Origin: Pieris napi
Lineage: Eukaryota > Arthropoda > Insecta > Lepidoptera > Pieridae
Reading direction: 5' to 3'
Length of the DNA stretch: 64,000 nt
Assembly: GCF_905475465.1 (NCBI RefSeq)
Contig: NC_062250.1
Span: 4,300,501-4,364,500 of the forward strand
Shown: piece after piece, positions 58,801-64,000 of the stretch
Layout of the letters: each line of letters begins with the position of its first letter
Numbering within the stretch: position 1 is the stretch's first letter
Position numbers and translations under genes: made by a program
The notes under the pieces: generated by a model
The model's database searches: none
Told to the model about the DNA's origin: nothing
Seen by the model: only the letters and a program-made list of their open reading frames with translations

Positions 58801-59429
58801 AATGTTTCTCAGATATATCACTTATACACCGCACTTTTTCCACTCAGTTTTCATAATTACTTTAGATGCGCACTTCCGATTCATATGTCCCAGAGTTAAT
58901 CCACTTAACAGTTTATTGACTCCAATGTCCTAAATAGCACGCCCGCTCGAATCGAAGAACGGTAGCAAGTAACTAGTACAAAAGTAGACATTCCAACACT
59001 TGTTATCGCAATGACTTAAATGTCGTATTATCAACTGTGAAGTTTTATTGGACGAGAGATATATCTATATAATCTTTATTGAATTAATTTTATTTAACAA
59101 CGTGAAAATGAGGCTGGTTAATGTATGATAAACAGTGTGTTGGAAGATGAATTGTAGTTTTCATTTTAAGTGTTCTTTTTATCGACTTACGTTGTTTAAC
59201 AGTTTATTGTTGTTTTTTGAATTAACAGCGGTTAAATTTAAAGTTGACGTCATATGACCAACTTGAATGGGAAAATAAATAAAAATGAATCGCAAAACTC
59301 GAAGACAACTGGACCAAGTCGAGTATTTTTTTGAATTATTCCTTGAACTCTGAGAAATGATGGAGAGAAAAAATTGAATAATTGCAAGTTTATGCTAAAG
59401 AACAGTTTTCTTTTTCGTAGGTTAAAAGA

Positions 59430-59682
59430 AAATCAGTGGCGCTACAACCATTTTTAGGTCTGGCCCTCAGATTTCTGTATCGGTTTCATGACCATTTGTT
59501 AATCTAATCGGCTCGTCGTCGACTTTCTGGGTCTAAGGCAAGCCGGTTTCCTCACGATGTTTTCCTTCACCGTTCGAGCGAATGTTAAATACGCACATAG
59601 AAAGAAGTGCACAACCGGGGATCGAACCTACGACCTCAGAGATGAGAGTCGCACGCTAAAGCCACTTGGCCAACACTGCTCT
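59430..59682 (-). repeat. Family-A SINE, near full length
   Basis: Tail AATCAGTGGCGCTACAACCA at left; head at right (inverse of GAGCAGTGTTGGCCAAGTGG). It is followed by a Helitron-like edge CCCGGGGGCAGCTAGTAATT at about 59720. Confidence 0.75.
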
Positions 59683-60094
59683 GTACTAAGTACTTTTCGT
59701 AGGTTAAGTAACAAAATATTCCCGGGGGCAGCTAGTAATTAAATATAATGTGTGCATTGTGTTCCGATTCAAAGAGAATATGGGGACACATAAATATTTA
59801 AATTTTGTTGCTCATATTTTTAAATTTGCATCTAATAAATAATTACGTTCTATATTCTAAAAGAAGTAAATATGCTACACAAAATAATACTAGAATGAAT
59901 GCGGAATGTCACATAGGAACTTGTTTTTGGTTTGGTTATAATTATTTCTTAGATATTTTAGTAAAATAATAAGAATAAGATATAAAAGATTCCTGGCTGA
60001 GTTCGCATAACACAGGAACGAAATATAAATAGCGCGAGTCTATTCTCACACCAGTTTGACCAATCACAATTAGTCTTTCGTTTTATATATATAT

Positions 60095-60320
60095 ATGTGT
60101 GTCTTTTATGGAACATAAACGGGCAGGAGGGTCAAGGGATGTTAAGTAATACCGCCCATGGTCACACTCAATGCCAGAAGGCTCGCGTTGCCGTCCTTGC
60201 TAGAATTGGTACGCTCTTTTCTTGACCCTAAGTCGAATTGGTTCTGAAATACTTCAGTGGGCAGTTGGTTCCACATAGTGGTGATTTATCAGCACCTGGG
60301 CTGAACGATCGCGTTCCCTT
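60095..60320 (-). repeat. LINE tail (family B), inverted
   Basis: On the minus strand: CCACTATGTGGAACCAACTG, CAGAACCAATTCGACTTAGG and the GCGGTATTACTTAACATCCC tail. Deletions are present. Confidence 0.6.
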
Positions 60321-60398
60321 CATGTACTTTGATTTGACTTTGAGAGTTCCGTCAAACACTTTGCCCACGCAATTTTATTTATGGCAGATAATATCCTA

Positions 60399-60999
60399 AG
60401 AGCCCAGGGCTCTTTGCTTAGGCCAGACCTTCGTCATTTTATAAAAGCTGAAAGTTCTTATGTGCGTGTCCCCTATACAGGTAAGAACGACCAGAGACTA
60501 TAGAGTTTGGGTAGTGGTTACTTTGGCAGATAACAGGTAGTAAAGGTGTATAAAATAGTACCTTAAATCCCTTAAAGTATAAAGCTCAATTTTTTTATAT
60601 TTTATAAGGGATAACTTTATAAATATCGTCATACATTGCCGGACACTTCTGACAGTTGCTTCCCCCTGCCAGACACCCCTAAACATAAATTAATTATAAT
60701 TATACTTTCGTTAGAGTATACAAGCTAAATTTTATATATGTTACTACTAGGTCCCCAACCTATGAAAATATGATAACTCAATAGCCGGACAGTTTCAATG
60801 GTTTTTACACCCTGCCAGACACATTGAAAGTCGGCTGTAGGTCCGAGCGCGAGCGCTTAGTCTTTACTACCTGTTATCTGCCAAAGTAACCACTACCCAA
60901 ACTCTATAGTCTCTGGTCGTTCTTACCTGTATAGGGGACACGCACAGAAGAACTTTCAGCTTTTATAAAATGACGAAGGTCTGGCAGTCCTGGGCTCTT
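60399..60999. mobile_element. 600-bp foldback element with ~140-bp near-perfect inverted arms
   Basis: The arms 60399-60545 and 60862-60999 are reverse complements with very few differences (AAGAGCCCAGG / CCTGGGCTCTT at the tips, ATAGAGTTTGGGTAGTGGTT inside); one short indel lies near the tips. The 316-bp loop contains repeated CCTGCCAGACAC words. There is no ORF of note and no clear target duplication. Confidence 0.85.
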
Positions 61000-61337
61000 G
61001 ATCTATAAATTTTATATCAGTTAACCGATTCTTATTGTATAATATTTTTAGTTTGTAGGTTACTGCAGATTCAGGCCTAACACATTTTATTAGGTTTATG
61101 ATAGTGCAATGTTTACGATAAAATACTTATGACCCATTTTATGAGCGTTCCAATAAACAACGAATAGCTAATGAGTATTTAGATAAGAAAATAATTTAAC
61201 ATATTAATAATTCAGAAACTGTTTTAAATTTGCTATGAATTAGGCTTATCAATTGTTTTAGATAAAAGATTTTAATAGAAACGTATAATTTAAATTTATC
61301 TATTTTGGCTATCGTTCAACGAATAAGACGTAGATGT

Positions 61338-62805
61338 TTTTATATATTTAAACGATTATTGTATGAGATTTATGTAAAACGAAAAACTTGTTATTAATTA
61401 AATAAAACACCTCGCACCGGCTCCAAGTTTTCGACAACCGTTGTCTTCGCCGTATCCTGGGTATCTATCTCTGTAACAAGCAACTTTGGAAGCGCTGCCA
61501 ATAAACCCCGAATCCAGCAGATCAAGCAACGCAAGTGGAAATGGATAGGCCATACACTCCGAAGATATTCCATTTCCCCAGGCGCTTGATTGGAACGCGA
61601 TAAGAAAGTGGACGCGTGGCTGTCCCAAGCTAACCTGGCGCCGTACAGTTGCTGATGAGGGAGAGAACCGGTAAGAAGCAAGGTGAAATTCGAAGCTCAA
61701 GTCCGAACGCGATGGATTGTCACTGTGGACTTCCTCTGCACATAAAGTTACAGAGGTTACAGAAGGTACGTTTCATGTATGTATGTAATACAATAAAATT
61801 AATGGCGCTACAACCTTTTTTTAGGTCTGGGATTTCTGAATCAATTTCATTATCAACTGTCAATCTAATGGGCAAGTAGGTGATCAGCCTCCAATTCCTG
61901 ACACACGCCGTCGACTTTTTGGTTCTAAGACAAGTCGGTTAACTCTCGATGTTTTCCTTCACAGCTCGAGCGAATGTTAAACACACACATAGAAAGAAAG
62001 TCGATTGGTGCACAGCCGGGCATCAAACCGACGACCTCAGGGATGAGGTCTGCACGCTGAAGCCACTAGGCCAACTGCTCTGTATGTATATTATCTTTAT
62101 ATATATAAGTATTTAAACGATTATTGTATGATATTTATGTATAACGAGCAAATTGTTATTAAATAAATAAAACACCTCGCACCGGCTCCAAGTCATCGAC
62201 AACCGTTGTCTTCGCCGTATCATGGTTATCTACTGGCCCGAGAAGATCTCTAACAAGCAACTTTGGGAGCGCTGACAAGAAACCCCGAATCCAGCAGATC
62301 AAGCAACGCAAGTGGAAATGAATAGGCCACACACTCCGAAGAGATTCCAATTCCCCAAGCAGGCGCTTGATTGGAACCCGATAGGGAAGTGGACGCGTGG
62401 CTGTCCCAAGCTAACCTTGCGCCGTAAAGTTGCAGATGAGGGAGAGAACCGGTAAGAAGCAAGGTGAAATATGAAGCTCAAGACTGGATGCCTGCTGTTC
62501 CTGTGGAGTCCCTCTGCCCCAATCGGTTATAGGACATAAAGTCAAGAGTTTACAGAAGGTATGTTACATGTATGTATGTAAAAAAAAAATGAATGGCACT
62601 ACAACCATGATCAATTGTCAATCTAATAGGCAAGTAGGTGATCAGCCTCCTGTGTCTGACACAAGCCGTCGACTTTTTGGTTCTAAGACAAGTCGGTTAA
62701 CTTACGATGTTTTCCTTCACCGTTCGAGCGAATGTTAAACGTGCACATAGAAAGAAAGTCGATTGGTGCACAGCCGGGCATCAAACCGACGACCTCAGGG
62801 ATGTA
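61338..62805 (+). repeat. Tandem duplication (~760 bp) of a LINE tail plus inverted SINE unit
   Basis: Unit 1 (61338-62093) and unit 2 (about 62104-62805) share the order: AACGATTATTGTATGA leader; LINE-C C-terminal remnant on + (QVFDNRCLRRILGIY, IQQIKQRKWKWIGHTLRR, PKLTWRRTVADEGENR); a (ATGT)n run; then a family-A SINE in minus orientation (61793-62075; 62588-62805, head lost in unit 2). The ORFs reported on the minus strand here are shadows. Confidence 0.75.
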
Positions 62806-63689
62806 TGTATGTATATTATACATTATAAAATAGAATTTGTCAATTAAATTAAAAACTATGTCCTTCACTTCCAAAGTATTATTAGATCATAAATACTTTA
62901 TCGACATTATCATTAAGATTGTATATCAGTTAAGCGGTTAAGTTACTTAGCAAATTTGGCTCAAGATAATCCGTTTATAATCATTAAATTACATTTAACA
63001 CTTACGATTTTTATCGTGGAAGATTTGTGTGTACGCAAGTCTGAAATTGTTACAAGCGTTTTATTATTTCACGTTATTTAGACAGTTTAAATTGCTCAGT
63101 TCATATCACTATCTATCACTTATGTTATGTAAACAAATGGTAATTTGTGTTATCACTATAAATAGCACGAGTTGTTAACCGACACTGACAGTGTTGACTG
63201 TATCACGACACAAATAATTGTTGATTAATGAGTTTGTAATTAAATTAGCGTGATGAATAAAAATGGTGCTGGTATTAACAATATTATAAACATATTTATT
63301 ATATAATTTCCCTAACATCAATAAAAGCTTTGTAATTCATGAACAGTATACGGAAGTGATGTCATCAAGCACTCGCTATTGGTCATCTACTTTGACGGGT
63401 AATAGCGGATATACGTAATTTCTTTCTTCCTCTTCATAATGACGGGCTGATTAATTTAGTTGCCAGAATTAATAATTACTTTCATTGTTGAAATAAATAC
63501 AATTTTAAGTATTTAAATGCTTTTAATTAATTGTTACGATACTAATATTATTGTTTCTACCTACACTGGTTTAATTGTTCTGTTCAAATCACAGGTCATT
63601 ATCGTTAATTTAATTTTGTCTAAAACCGCCATCTTTAAGGATTTGTTTCTAATATCAAAATAAAACAAGACATGGTTCAATAGTAAATA

Positions 63690-63823
63690 TCACGATTGTA
63701 TTTCTTTGTCTGTGTGTTTGCGTGTGATGTATTTCTCCAAGCCCCAAGAGATGGCAGTGAGCCAAGTAAATATATTCAAACAGTGCAATGTCACTGCAGT
63801 TGTCGTGTTGTCTTTGATCCAAC
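63690..63823 (-). CDS. Last exon of a second monocarboxylate-transporter-like gene
   Basis: After a TTTCAG acceptor the minus strand reads, from phase 1, GWIKDNTTTAVTLHCLNIFT, a hydrophobic TM12-like segment, then EKYITRKHTDKEIQS and TGA. It has exactly the same length (134 nt), acceptor phase and layout as the last exon of the 521-aa MCT gene (GRIRDATGSYTVPITVLNFV ... ITKKNTGK). The upstream exons must lie beyond 64000. The frame 63655-63858 reported from the same region is out of phase with this exon and is not coding. Confidence 0.75.
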
Positions 63824-63904
63824 CTGAAATAAAGATTGCTGTATTGAGAAAACGTCACTTAGTACAATAAGTTAAATAAATAATAACTAAACCCTTTAAA
63901 AAAA

Positions 63905-63965
63905 AGTGCGTGCGTACAAAGTACACATGTCCGAAGGGAAACTTCTTTGGCAAACTATTTTTTAA
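63905..63965. repeat. Foldback element fragment (copy 5)
   Basis: GTGCGTGCGTACAAAGTACA and GGGAAACTTCTTTGGCAAAC resemble the left end of the 54216 copy. Identity is lower than for the others. Confidence 0.35.
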
Positions 63966-64000
63966 GTCTTGTTCATATTTATACAATAAAGCTTTAGATT

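Larger units (their letters stand above)
58801..63689. other. Intergenic between the two tandem MCT genes
   Basis: 58801-59100 should hold the promoter of the 521-aa MCT gene; no clear TATA box was found. The rest is repeats (SINE 59430, LINE tail 60095, hairpin element 60399, duplicated LINE/SINE block 61338-62805). CTATAAATAG at 63157 is a TATA-like word on the + strand, without a downstream gene that I can identify. Confidence 0.5.

Noticed and set aside
61394..62481. Several 60-100-aa minus-strand ORFs
   Set aside because: Antisense shadows of the LINE-C remnant, whose coding sense is + here. Their similarity to each other comes from the tandem duplication.
63157..63166. TATA-like word as promoter of a new gene
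   Set aside because: No open frame or splice structure follows on the + strand.
1..64000. Endogenous virus, bacterial insert, or piggyBac/TTAA element
   Set aside because: No capsid, integrase, envelope or bacterial-style gene was seen on either strand, and no element with a TTAA duplication could be delimited.

Overview
The window is AT-rich nuclear DNA from an insect, almost certainly a moth or butterfly. The genes have short exons with GT-AG introns. The intergenic and intronic DNA is packed with repeats typical of Lepidoptera: tRNA-derived SINEs with A and B boxes, 5'-truncated LINE tails, foldback elements and MITEs. Coding content is low, roughly 15 percent. There is no bacterial or viral character. 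All spliced models below were built by reading exon phase across splice sites by hand and have no transcript support.

Layout. 1-1777: a 5'-truncated chitin-binding (CBM14 / peritrophin-A) gene (+) converges on a complete one (-). 3543-19857 (-): a 15-exon gene for the mitoribosomal pentatricopeptide protein mS39 (PTCD3), 708 aa. Its introns hold a 158-bp tandem array, a foldback mariner-type element, a PIF/Harbinger-like MITE and a 23-bp minisatellite. 20466-22599: an internally deleted P-type (THAP) DNA transposon with 30-bp terminal inverted repeats and an 8-bp target duplication. 23327-33595: more secreted CBM14 proteins (one -, two tandem paralogues +, and a diverged fourth locus -), separated by SINEs and LINE fragments. 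33600-38600: gene-poor repeat DNA.

38773-52040 (+): one gene with a signal-peptide exon, a 9.7-kb intron and a 2.9-kb exon, encoding a 993-aa secreted Pro/Ser/Tyr-rich protein of unknown function. 52975-58800 (-): a six-exon monocarboxylate-transporter-like MFS carrier (SLC16 family). 63690-63823 (-): the last exon of a second, tandem carrier of the same family that runs off the right edge.

The CBM14 genes form a dispersed cluster of extracellular chitin-binding proteins with a shared architecture (a small signal-peptide exon, then one large exon). This suggests local duplication followed by domain gain or loss. The most unusual content is in the mobile DNA: a decayed P element, a hairpin-forming mariner derivative, a MITE nested in a SINE, a 600-bp near-perfect hairpin, and a family of foldback elements with a palindromic core.
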